Below, in pieces: positions 30,318 through 36,923 of a stretch of 62,318 bases of DNA. Source of the stretch: an uncultured bacterium (GTDB lineage Bacteria > Oederibacteriota > PGYV01 > Palsa-1178). The position numbers and the translations under genes were made by a program. How positions within the stretch are numbered: the stretch's first letter is position 1; each line of letters starts with the position of its first letter. The stretch lies in assembly GCA_937889595.1 (NCBI GenBank), contig CALAOR010000089.1:92548-154865 (forward strand). The letters run 5' to 3'. The notes beneath the pieces were generated by a model. That model searched no databases, had not been told where the DNA came from, and saw nothing but the letters and a program-made list of their open reading frames with translations.

Positions 30318-30393
30318 GCGGGAGTAGCTCAGTTGGTAGAGCGCTAGCCTTCCAAGCTGGATGTCGCCGGTTCGAACCCGGTCTCCCGCTCCA
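30318..30393 (+). tRNA. tRNA-Gly (TCC)
   Basis: A 76-nt tRNA with anticodon TCC (loop CTTCCAA), D-arm AGCTCAGTTGGTAGAGC, T-loop TTCGAAC, acceptor GCGGGAG/CTCCCGC and encoded CCA. It is intact and is the parent of the interrupted copy at 30543. Confidence 0.95.
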
Positions 30394-30416
30394 AAAAAAT
30401 AACAGTAAAATATGGT

Positions 30417-30492
30417 GCTGGCTTAGCTCAGTTGGTAGAGCATTTGATTTGTAATCAAATGGTCGGAGGTTCGAGTCCTCTAGCCAGCTCCA
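30417..30492 (+). tRNA. tRNA-Thr (TGT)
   Basis: A 76-nt tRNA with anticodon TGT (loop TTTGTAA), the same D-loop sequence as the neighbouring tRNA-Gly, T-loop TTCGAGT, intact acceptor and encoded CCA. The 23-nt spacer to tRNA-Gly is identical in the duplicated pair. Confidence 0.95.
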
Positions 30493-30503
30493 AAAAAAAT
30501 AAC

Positions 30504-30528
30504 AGCAGGCATAAGGCCTGCTTTTTTC
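30504..30528 (+). terminator. Intrinsic terminator of the intact tRNA pair
   Basis: AGCAGGC (30504-30510), 5-nt loop, GCCTGCT (30516-30522), then T-run. It ends the Tyr-Gly-Thr transcript ahead of the duplicated, interrupted pair. Confidence 0.88.
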
Positions 30529-30542
30529 ATTTATAGGGCAGT

Positions 30543-30697
30543 GCGTCAGAGTAGCTCAGTTGGTGTCGCCCATCGCGACAAGATGAGAGGATGGTGGATC
30601 CTGATTATAGATTTGCTCGCTAAAGCTCGCAATGGCATCTCAGAGCGCTAGCCTTCCAAGCTGGATGTCGCCGGTTCGAACCCGGTCTCCCGCTCCA
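30543..30697 (+). pseudogene. tRNA-Gly (TCC) copy with 77-nt D-loop insert and damaged acceptor
   Basis: From the D-arm to the CCA end this copy is identical to tRNA-Gly at 30318, except for a 77-nt insert (30565-30641) placed between TTGGT and AGAGC of the D-loop. The 5' acceptor strand is altered (GCGTCAGAG in place of GCGGGAG) and no longer pairs with CTCCCGC. It is therefore probably not a functional tRNA unless processed in an unknown way. Confidence 0.85.
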
Positions 30698-30720
30698 AAA
30701 AAATAACAGTAAAATATGGT

Positions 30721-30873
30721 GCTGGCTTAGCTCAGTTGGTGTCGCCCATCGCGACAAGATGAGAGGAAGGTGGATCCTGATTATAGATTTGCTCGCTAAA
30801 GCTCGCAATGGCATCTCAGAGCATTTGATTTGTAATCAAATGGTCGGAGGTTCGAGTCCTCTAGCCAGCTCCA
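30721..30873 (+). tRNA. tRNA-Thr (TGT) interrupted by a 77-nt D-loop insert
   Basis: Outside the insert (30741-30817) the sequence is identical over all 76 nt to the tRNA-Thr at 30417, including acceptor and CCA. The insert lies at exactly the same D-loop point as in the interrupted Gly copy and differs from it at one base. It begins with a small perfect hairpin (GTCGC-CCATC-GCGAC) and can close a second stem (AGATG with CATCT). Whether the RNA is spliced, used with a giant D-loop, or dead is unknown. Confidence 0.8.
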
Positions 30874-30880
30874 AAAAAAT

Positions 30881-30917
30881 AAAAAAGTCAATCCTGCATG
30901 GATTGACTTTTTTATTT
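30881..30917 (+). terminator. Intrinsic terminator of the interrupted tRNA pair
   Basis: A 14-bp stem (30881-30894 with 30900-30913) with AAAAAA/TTTTTT ends and a 5-nt loop. A second, shorter one with a T5 tail lies at 30989-31006. Confidence 0.9.
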
Positions 30918-31031
30918 TGTGATCAGTTGAGCAGGAGAACAGTTGAGCAGTTGACTAAAACAAACAAAAGTCCTGCTTCGTATGGCCCCCCGCAATGCGG
31001 GTTTTTAAAACAGAACCGCAGGGATTTTGTG

Positions 31032-31445
31032 TTATTTCTTTTTGTCCTTTTTTTCTTCTTCCCTTGTTTTTAGCCTGTGAAAAATCTCATGCAATTTATC
31101 CAGGAGGCGGGAGGGCAGGAACGGTTTTACCATATAATCGTACGCGCCTTTTCCAAGGCCCTTTTCTATATCCATAATCTGGGCTCTCGCAGTTAAGAAC
31201 ATAACAGGGATTTTGACTCCCAGGCCCATTTTTTTGATCCTGTCAAAAGTCTCAAAACCGTCCATTTCAGGCATGGCAACATCAAGGAGGATAACATCGG
31301 GCATGAATGTATTCAATACTTCCAGCGCTTCTTTGCCGTTTGTGGCGGTTACAACCTCATAGTCCTCCGCTACAGTTTCCTTGATAGCCCCCAGGACAGA
31401 GGGGTCGTCGTCCACGATTAGTACTTTTCCGTTTGTTTTCTGCAT
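31032..31445 (-). CDS. Stand-alone response-regulator receiver protein
   Basis: A 137-residue single-domain receiver (CheY-like). The acidic pocket VDDDPS (about 9-14), the phospho-acceptor Asp in VILLDVAMPEMDG, a Thr switch in FLTARA and the Lys in VKPF are all present. The C-terminal tail is a highly charged lysine/glutamate helix. There is no output domain, so it acts by protein contact or in a phosphorelay. The ATG at 31445 follows AAGGAGA and is preferred to an upstream in-frame Met. No kinase adjoins it; the PAS histidine kinase at 15390 lacks a partner and is one candidate. Confidence 0.9.
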   Translation of the reverse strand: MQKTNGKVLIVDDDPSVLGAIKETVAEDYEVVTATNGKEALEVLNTFMPDVILLDVAMPEMDGFETFDRIKKMGLGVKIPVMFLTARAQIMDIEKGLGKGAYDYMVKPFLPSRLLDKLHEIFHRLKTREEEKKDKKK

Positions 31446-31642
31446 TCTTTTGTCTCCTTGATTTTTTTTGGCCATAAAATATAAAAACACGGGTCTTTCA
31501 TTCTTTTTGCTGTTTTAAGATCAGATTAGGATGCAGTTTTATTTCGGCAGGTAAAAGTATAGCACAGGGACCATGTAAAAGCAAACGCGCATATCTTATA
31601 TATCTTGTGTTGAATTATATGGATTTTAAAGGCTGTTTATTG

Positions 31643-31824
31643 TATAATATCGCTACCGGTTAAATGCCACGGTAAAGGGCTTGACTCGCAAGGAAGAGCC
31701 TAAAATCTCTTGCGCGTTTGATAATGCCAAAAGGCCACGGAGCCATTATAGAACACTTTGCTAATTCCTCCGACCAAAAGGAACATTATTAAATCACAAG
31801 GCAAAATTCCAAGGAGGAATTGAA
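31643..31824 (+). promoter_or_regulatory. Long 5' leader with two exclusive hairpins at the ribosome site
   Basis: A -10 box TATAAT (31643-31648) implies a leader of about 170 nt. AATTCCTCC (31763-31771) is the exact complement of GGAGGAATT (31813-31821), which contains the Shine-Dalgarno sequence. A closer AATTCC (31805-31810) can instead pair with GGAATT (31816-31821), leaving AAGGA in the loop. The two folds exclude each other, so the leader can mask or show the ribosome site. This is typical of temperature-responsive leaders; the trigger is inferred. Confidence 0.6.
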
Positions 31825-32163
31825 ATGACAGGAAGCAAGATGTACGTAGGTAATCTGACTTATGCAGTAACTTCAGACGAGCTCAAAGAGCTTTTTTCAG
31901 CGTACGGAACAGTAAAAGAAGCGACAGTAATAGAAAGAAAAGGCTTTGGATTCGTCGAAATGTCAACACCGGAAGAAGCTGAAAAGGCCAAAACCGCACT
32001 TGACGGAAAAGACTACCAGGGCAGGAACATGAAAGTGGACGAAGCAAGACCGCCGAAAGAAAGAGGCTCAAGCTCGGGCGGCGGAAGGGACAACAATTCA
32101 TGGGGCGGCGGAGGCGGTGCCGGTAAATCAAGAGGCGGCTTCGGCGGCGGAAACAGGTATTAA
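31825..32163 (+). CDS. Glycine-rich RRM RNA-binding protein
   Basis: A 112-residue RNA-binding protein. One RRM spans residues about 5-76, with RNP2 MYVGNL and RNP1 KGFGFVEM intact, including the aromatic residues that stack on RNA. The tail (about 80-112) is Gly/Ser/Arg-rich with GGGGGAG and SRGGFGGG. This matches bacterial Rbp proteins, several of which are cold-induced RNA chaperones. The strong AAGGAGG site is embedded in the alternative hairpins upstream, which suggests translational control. A perfect terminator follows, so it is a single-gene unit. Confidence 0.92.
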   Translation: MTGSKMYVGNLTYAVTSDELKELFSAYGTVKEATVIERKGFGFVEMSTPEEAEKAKTALDGKDYQGRNMKVDEARPPKERGSSSGGGRDNNSWGGGGGAGKSRGGFGGGNRY

Positions 32164-32205
32164 GCTTTAACTTTAACCGGTAAAAGCATAACATAGCGTG
32201 GCATA

Positions 32206-32243
32206 AGATCCCCGCGGGGAGACTCGCGGGGATCTTTTTTTTA
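32206..32243 (+). terminator. Intrinsic terminator
   Basis: An 11-bp perfect stem (32206-32216 with 32225-32235), 8-nt loop and eight-T run after the RRM gene. Confidence 0.92.
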
Positions 32244-32257
32244 GTACGTCAAAGTCT

Positions 32258-32285
32258 CGAGAGAGTAGAAAGTAGAGAGTAGAAG
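32258..32285. repeat. GTAGAGA heptamer run
   Basis: Four 7-nt units in tandem (CGAGAGA, GTAGAAA, GTAGAGA, GTAGAAG). Similar runs occur at 11575-11602 and 45361-45395. Confidence 0.6.
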
Positions 32286-32328
32286 GACAAAACAAACCTG
32301 TACTTTAATGTCTGACTGGAGAATCAGA

Positions 32329-32700
32329 ATGAAATCAAAGGAAACAGTGGTCATAATTGGAGCCAGTAATAAAATCGAGCGGTATTCGAATAAGGCGCAA
32401 AAAGCCCTTATTGCCAATGGGCATACTGTCATCCTGTTTAATCCGGCTTTAAAGGAAATTGACGGGATAAAAGTGTTTAATAATATGAATGATATAAACG
32501 AAAAAATAGATACTGTGACGCTCTATGTCGGGCCGGCCAGGCTTGTGCCAATGATCGGAGCAATTATAGGGCTGAAGCCGAAACGCATTATTGCCAACCC
32601 CGGGACAGAGTGCGAAGAAATGAGGGCAGCCTGTAATAAGGCAAAGATCGAATACATGGAAGCGTGCACGCTAGTAATGCTCTCAACGGGCCAATACTGA
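32329..32700 (+). CDS. CoA-binding-domain protein
   Basis: A 123-residue Rossmann-fold protein of the small CoA_binding family (YccU-like, COG1832). It has VVIIGASNKIERYSNKA near the N-terminus (nucleotide-loop signature with the SNKA variant), then NGHTVILFNPALKEIDGIKVF, and the end block NPGTECEEM...YMEACTLVML. The protein probably binds CoA or an acyl-CoA; no reaction is established. GGAG lies about 8 nt upstream of the ATG at 32329, so this start is preferred to the Met at 32308. A weak hairpin with a T9 run follows. Confidence 0.83.
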   Translation: MKSKETVVIIGASNKIERYSNKAQKALIANGHTVILFNPALKEIDGIKVFNNMNDINEKIDTVTLYVGPARLVPMIGAIIGLKPKRIIANPGTECEEMRAACNKAKIEYMEACTLVMLSTGQY

Positions 32701-32733
32701 CAATATAGAACGTAAATCTTAAAACAGGTGAAC

Positions 32734-32755
32734 CGGGCTTTACCCCGTTTTTTTT
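32734..32755 (+). terminator. Weak intrinsic terminator
   Basis: CGGG (32734-32737) with CCCG (32744-32747), 6-nt loop, then nine T. The stem is short but the T-run is strong. Confidence 0.55.
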
Positions 32756-32780
32756 CTGCCTGTAAGAAGCAATATAATAT

Positions 32781-32830
32781 TTGACTTTCTTGACTATATA
32801 GTATATATTTGAATATGCGAATATGTGATG
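32781..32830 (+). promoter_or_regulatory. Promoter and candidate operator of the arsenic/hgc cluster
   Basis: TTGACT (32781-32786), 17-nt spacer, TATATT (32804-32809). Downstream, an imperfect dyad and the direct repeat GAATATG-C-GAATATG (about 32811-32825) overlap the start region and resemble ArsR-type operators rich in ATA/TAT. Repression by the adjacent ArsR is inferred. Confidence 0.65.
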
Positions 32831-32845
32831 CATAAGGAGAAATCT

Positions 32846-33124
32846 ATGAAACAGCTGGTAAAAGCTTTTAAGGCTCTGTCCGATGAAACAAGGTTGAAAA
32901 TTTATAAGCTCATACTTGATAAACCTGATATATGCGTGTGCGAGATAATAAAGACCTTTAAAATGACGCAGACAAGGATATCAAGGAACCTTGCAACACT
33001 TAAAAACGCGGGGCTGGTTGAGGCGCGCAGGGAAGGCATATGGATGCATTATACCGCCTCTAAAGATAATGCGCCGGCCGCGGATATAAAAGCTGCGGTA
33101 AATAAGTATGTGAGATTATTATAA
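32846..33124 (+). CDS. arsR: Arsenic-responsive ArsR repressor
   Basis: A 92-residue ArsR regulator. Helix-turn-helix residues ICEIIKTFKMTQTRISRNLATLK are clear apart from the metal site. The sensing motif CVC lies at the start of the DNA-recognition region (DICVCEII), as in arsenite-binding ArsR proteins. The wing reads REGIWMHYTAS. Binding of As(III) to the Cys pair would release DNA and induce the operon. The ATG at 32846 is preceded by AAGGAGA; the longer in-frame start at 32825 has no ribosome site. It heads an operon of permease, thioredoxins, CcdA, ACR3, hgcA and hgcB. Confidence 0.93.
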   Translation: MKQLVKAFKALSDETRLKIYKLILDKPDICVCEIIKTFKMTQTRISRNLATLKNAGLVEARREGIWMHYTASKDNAPAADIKAAVNKYVRLL

Positions 33125-33196
33125 TACTGCCGGAAGATACAAATTACTTCATCGCAATTACAGGATATTACGGCAGTAAAATAGGCGGAGAAACGT

Positions 33197-34150
33197 ATGA
33201 TAAAATTTTTTGCTGACTGGATGACCTATGAAGTGTTTAAACTCGGCAGGGAAACAATACTTGCAGGGGCTGTAAACTTTTTCATATACGACACCATAAA
33301 GATATTCCTGCTTCTTGTGGTTATCATATTTGTGGTTTCTTTAATACGCAGTTTTTTTCCGCCCGAGCGCACCAGGGCCATACTCGCGGGTAAAGGCAGA
33401 TACACCGGGAATGTGCTGGCGTCTTTGCTGGGTATAGTGACGCCTTTTTGTTCCTGCAGTGCGGTACCCCTGTTTATCGGTTTTGTGGAGGCGGGTGTGC
33501 CGCTTGGCGTAACATTTTCGTTTCTTGTAGCGTCGCCAATGATAAATGAAGTGGCTCTCATAATGTTGTGGGGTATGTTCGGCTGGAAGATAGCCCTGCT
33601 GTACATAGGAAGCGGGCTTGTCATAGCCATAATATCGGGTATTGTAATAGGGCGGTTAAAAGTTGAAAACTTAATTGAAGAGTTTGTTTTTAAGACAAAA
33701 GCAGCAGGTGTGGACATTATTCCCGGGATGTCCTTTAAAGACAGATTGTCCTATGCACGGGATTATACGCTGGATATTCTAAAAGGCATCTGGCCGTATG
33801 TGCTTATAGGCATAGGCCTCGGCGCGTGGATACACGGATATGTACCGCAGGATTTTCTTGCCAGGTATGCGGGCCGCGACAAATGGTATGCCGTGCCTCT
33901 TGCAGTGCTGCTCGGAATCCCGCTTTATTCAAATGCGGCGGGGGTCATCCCGCTGGTGAGCGCTTTGACAGAAAAGGGCGTCGCCATAGGAACTTCCCTG
34001 GCTTTTATGATGGCCGTTACTGCGCTGTCCCTGCCGGAGTTTATGATACTTAAAAAGGTCATGAAAATAAAATTGATAGCCATCTTCGCCGGTGTAGTCG
34101 CCGCGGGGATTATTTTGACAGGCTATATGTTTAACATTATTATAAAATAA
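33197..34150 (+). CDS. ArsP/YraQ-type permease
   Basis: A 317-residue membrane permease of the DUF318 (ArsP_1/YraQ) family with about eight to ten helices. The defining CSCSAVPLFIGF block (about 93-104), VASPMINEVAL, and a second-half IPLYSNAAGVIPL (mirror motif) are present. Members export trivalent organoarsenicals or related soft-metal species, and the Cys pair CSC takes part in transport. Placement behind arsR and with thioredoxin-like proteins suggests export of arsenicals. In the hgcAB context, export of methylated metal species is a possibility but purely inferential. An inverted repeat (TACTGCCG 33125-33132; CGGCAGTA 33171-33178) lies between arsR and this gene. Confidence 0.85.
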   Translation: MIKFFADWMTYEVFKLGRETILAGAVNFFIYDTIKIFLLLVVIIFVVSLIRSFFPPERTRAILAGKGRYTGNVLASLLGIVTPFCSCSAVPLFIGFVEAGVPLGVTFSFLVASPMINEVALIMLWGMFGWKIALLYIGSGLVIAIISGIVIGRLKVENLIEEFVFKTKAAGVDIIPGMSFKDRLSYARDYTLDILKGIWPYVLIGIGLGAWIHGYVPQDFLARYAGRDKWYAVPLAVLLGIPLYSNAAGVIPLVSALTEKGVAIGTSLAFMMAVTALSLPEFMILKKVMKIKLIAIFAGVVAAGIILTGYMFNIIIK

Positions 34151-34162
34151 TGGAGGTAAAAA

Positions 34163-34399
34163 ATGAAAATAACAATACTTGGAACAGGATGTCTGAAATG
34201 CAGGAAAACGGAGGAAATAGTAAGAAAAGTGGTTGTCGCAAATAATGTACAGGCGCAGATAGAAAAGGTTGAGGAAATAAGCGAGATAATGAAATACCAC
34301 ATAATGATGACGCCGGCCGTGGCCATAGACGGCAAAGTCGTGATTGCCGGGAAAATTCCTTCAGAATCAGAAGTCAAAAAAATGCTGGGTATCATCTAA
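34163..34399 (+). CDS. Small thioredoxin-fold redox-disulfide protein
   Basis: A 78-residue thioredoxin-like protein of the 'redox-active disulfide protein 2' type. It has MKITILGTGCLKCRKTEE with the CLKC active site (10-13) and the cis-Pro loop MMTPAVAIDG (49-58). There is no signal peptide, so it is cytoplasmic. These proteins are often encoded next to ArsP/YraQ permeases and likely handle thiol-bound metal or reduce the permease Cys. It begins 12 nt after the permease with GGAGG. The next gene, an exported thioredoxin, starts 15 nt later. Confidence 0.88.
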   Translation: MKITILGTGCLKCRKTEEIVRKVVVANNVQAQIEKVEEISEIMKYHIMMTPAVAIDGKVVIAGKIPSESEVKKMLGII

Positions 34400-34414
34400 A
34401 AAAAGGAGATGTAT

Positions 34415-34855
34415 ATGAAGAAAATATCTTTTGCGGTATTGTGTCTTTTGTTTGCTGTCATGATATATGCCGGAAGCAGGCCTAAGCAGGTTGAAACAAG
34501 CACCGCTATAAACGCGCCGGCGCCTGTCACTATAGGAGCGCAAACCGCAATAAAAGTCGTTAAGAAATATAAGGTGACATTTGTTGAGCTGGGTTCGGTC
34601 AAATGCGTGCCATGCAAAATGATGGTTCCAATAATGAAAGAAATCGAAGAAAAGTACGGCGCTGAAGTACAGGTTATTTTTCATGATGTCTGGACCGAGG
34701 AAGGCCGGCCATATGCCGAGAAACTCGGCATCCGCGGCATACCCACACAGGTTTTTCTTGATGAGAACGGTAAAGAATTTTACAGGCATATGGGTTATTA
34801 TCCGATGGAACAAATAATTCCCATCCTTAAAAAACAGGGAGTAAAAGTTGAATAA
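34415..34855 (+). CDS. Exported thioredoxin-like protein
   Basis: A 146-residue thioredoxin with an N-terminal signal peptide or anchor (residues 1-20). The fold runs from about 45 to 146, with LGSVKCVPCKMM containing the CVPC active site. Downstream come FHDVWTEE, the cis-Pro loop GIPTQVFLDENG, and HMGYYP. It should act in the periplasm, receiving electrons from the CcdA-like protein encoded next. The start is set to the Met at 34415, 6 nt downstream of AAGGAGAT; an ATG overlapping the ribosome site at 34409 is less likely. The link with arsenic genes suggests reducing periplasmic thiol-metal adducts. Confidence 0.87.
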   Translation: MKKISFAVLCLLFAVMIYAGSRPKQVETSTAINAPAPVTIGAQTAIKVVKKYKVTFVELGSVKCVPCKMMVPIMKEIEEKYGAEVQVIFHDVWTEEGRPYAEKLGIRGIPTQVFLDENGKEFYRHMGYYPMEQIIPILKKQGVKVE

Positions 34856-34864
34856 GGAACCGGT

Positions 34865-35581
34865 ATGATGATAGAACATGTTTTTACAGCCTTAACGCTT
34901 GCGCTTGAAAAAACCCCGGCTATAGCCGTATCAGCTTCCTTTATATGGGGGATATTAAGTATCATACTCAGCCCCTGCCACCTTGCGGGTATACCGCTCA
35001 TAATCGGTTTTGTGGGGACGCAGGGAGATAAAATAACGGTTAAAAAAGCATTTTTGATATCATTGCTTTTTTCCATGGGAATCATGATTACTATCGCGGT
35101 TATCGGGGTCATAACAGGGCTTGCAGGCAAAATGCTCGGCAATACGGGGCCGTGGGGCAATGTGTTTGTAGCCGCGGTGTTTTTGATCGCAGGGTTATAT
35201 CTTCTGGACATAATAAAACTGGATTTTTTAAACAATATAAGCCAGCCCAAATTTGAAAAAAGAGGCTATGCAGCGGCTTTCATACTGGGCCTGGTATTTG
35301 GCGTGGCTCTCGGCCCCTGTACATTTGCCTACATGGCCCCTATGCTTGCAGTTGCCTTTAACTCGGCTTCAACCAATATGTTATACTCCGTAATCCTTGT
35401 AAGCGCCTATGCGGCGGGCCATTGCAGCGTGATAGTCCTGGCCGGAACCTTTACGGAAGCTGTCGAGAAATACCTGCATTGGAGCGACAAATCAAAAGCT
35501 GTTATTATACTCAAAAAGATATGCGGCGTACTTGTGATTATTGCCGCTATTTATATGGTTTCGGGGATTCTTTTAAAGTAG
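34865..35581 (+). CDS. ccdA: CcdA/DsbD-type transmembrane electron carrier
   Basis: A 238-residue inner-membrane protein with six predicted helices in two homologous halves. It carries the Cys motifs LSPCHLAGIPL (first helix) and GVALGPCTFAYMAPM (fourth helix), the redox pair that moves electrons across the membrane. CcdA normally hands reducing power from cytoplasmic thioredoxin to exported thioredoxins, and both partners are encoded directly upstream (34163 and 34415). It starts 9 nt after the exported thioredoxin with AAGGAA. Together these genes make a complete thiol-reduction relay inside the arsenic cluster. Confidence 0.9.
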   Translation: MMIEHVFTALTLALEKTPAIAVSASFIWGILSIILSPCHLAGIPLIIGFVGTQGDKITVKKAFLISLLFSMGIMITIAVIGVITGLAGKMLGNTGPWGNVFVAAVFLIAGLYLLDIIKLDFLNNISQPKFEKRGYAAAFILGLVFGVALGPCTFAYMAPMLAVAFNSASTNMLYSVILVSAYAAGHCSVIVLAGTFTEAVEKYLHWSDKSKAVIILKKICGVLVIIAAIYMVSGILLK

Positions 35582-35673
35582 CAAAGCGTATGCAGACGTG
35601 GTTTGAATTGTAAAAAATTAAACCGGCCGGGAAAACATGCCCCCAAAAATATATATTGCGCAGGAGGAAGAAT

Positions 35674-36711
35674 ATGGAACAAGTAAAGAAATTGTCTTTT
35701 GTTGACAGGTTTTTAACTATGTGGATATTTCTGGCGATTGGCGCGGGCGTGGCTATAGGTAATTTCTGGCCTTCAGCCTCGGATTTTATCGGAAAATTTA
35801 ACATAGGCACTACATCAGTGCCGATTGCCATCGGCCTTATACTCATGATGTACCCGCCTTTGGCCAAGGTTAAGTATGAGAAGATGGGGGAGGTTTTTCA
35901 TAATAAAAAACTCCTTACTTTTTCGCTTATTCAAAACTGGGTTGTAGGGCCGGTGGTGATGTTCGTACTTGCGGTAGTATTTTTAAGGCATAGGCCTGAG
36001 TACATGGTCGGCGTGATCTTGGTAGGGCTTGCGCGTTGCATCGCCATGGTAGTTGTATGGAACGACCTTGCGGAAGGCGACCGCGAGCTGGGTGTGGGGC
36101 TTGTGTCTTTTAACGCTGTCACACAGATGCTGTTTTACGCGGTTTATATCTGGTTCTTTATAACTTTTCTTTTGAATGCCTTTGGCCTGGTTAAGGGTAT
36201 CAATGTATCCATATCCATACTGGAAGCCGCAAAAACGGTATTCATCTATCTTGGCATACCGTTTTTTGCGGGTATGCTGTCGCGGAAGATATTGACCAAA
36301 CTTAAAGGACAGCAGTGGTATGACGAAAAGTTTATTCCCGCCATTAGTCCGATAACACTGACGGCTCTTTTGTTTACAATAATTGTAATGTTTACGCTGA
36401 AAGGCGCATATATAGTGAAGTATCCTCTTGACGTGGTGCTGGTAGGCATACCACTTACGGTTTACTTTTTGCTTATGTGGTTCGGGACTTTTCTTATTGC
36501 CAAAAAACTCGGCGCTAACTACAAACAAAGCGTGGCTGTTTCTTTTACTGCGGCGAGTAATGATTTTGAACTCGCTATTGCCGTAGCCATAGCCATATTC
36601 GGCATAAGTTCAGGCCAGGCATTTGCCACGGTTATAGGGCCGCTGGTCGAAGTGCCGGTCATGATACTGCTGGTTAACGCGGCGTTTAAGCTGAAGGGGA
36701 CTTTTAAATAA
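35674..36711 (+). CDS. arsB: ACR3-type arsenite efflux transporter
   Basis: A 345-residue arsenite permease of the ACR3 (BART superfamily) type with ten helices. The conserved block [18 protein letters not shown] contains the Cys needed for arsenite transport (equivalent to Cys129 of characterised ACR3). [13 protein letters not shown] and [20 protein letters not shown] are also typical. It pumps As(OH)3 out of the cell using the membrane potential. AGGAGG (35662-35667) precedes the ATG at 35674, which is preferred to an upstream non-ATG extension. It is followed by 212 nt without a clear promoter before hgcA. Confidence 0.95.
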   Translation: MEQVKKLSFVDRFLTMWIFLAIGAGVAIGNFWPSASDFIGKFNIGTTSVPIAIGLILMMYPPLAKVKYEKMGEVFHNKKLLTFSLIQNWVVGPVVMFVLAVVFLRHRPEYMVGVILVGLARCIAMVVVWNDLAEGDRELGVGLVSFNAVTQMLFYAVYIWFFITFLLNAFGLVKGINVSISILEAAKTVFIYLGIPFFAGMLSRKILTKLKGQQWYDEKFIPAISPITLTALLFTIIVMFTLKGAYIVKYPLDVVLVGIPLTVYFLLMWFGTFLIAKKLGANYKQSVAVSFTAASNDFELAIAVAIAIFGISSGQAFATVIGPLVEVPVMILLVNAAFKLKGTFK

Positions 36712-36722
36712 TACCTGTATTT

Positions 36723-36905
36723 GGGGGGGGGGATTGTGGGGCGTACACGCATGGGTGATTGAAACGCAGGTAATTGAATTTTGTAGAGAGGCTGCTTGCT
36801 GCCTCTCTGACGCGGGCTTTAAACAACGTAAGGATCCGTTTTAAATGCCAAGGTGAGCGGCAGCAAGCAGCCGCTCTACGCAACGGTTTTGCATGCGTTG
36901 AAAAC
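36723..36905. other. acr3-hgcA gap with G10 tract and paired hairpins
   Basis: A run of ten G (36723-36732) is followed by two hairpin-forming 23-nt segments, 36784-36806 and 36856-36878. They are also near-complementary to each other (2 mismatches in 23), so one large or two small hairpins can form. A third short hairpin (GGTTTT/AAAACC, about 36884-36905) lies just before the hgcA ribosome site. No promoter match and no T-run are seen. The region may tune read-through into hgcAB. Confidence 0.55.
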
Positions 36906-36923
36906 CAATAAAGGAGAAAAACA

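Noticed and set aside
30620-31073. ORFs on both strands over the interrupted tRNA pair
   Set aside because: The minus-strand RPGSNRRHPAWKASAL and plus-strand ICNQMVGGSSPLASS strings come from reading the tRNA-Gly/Thr sequences as protein.
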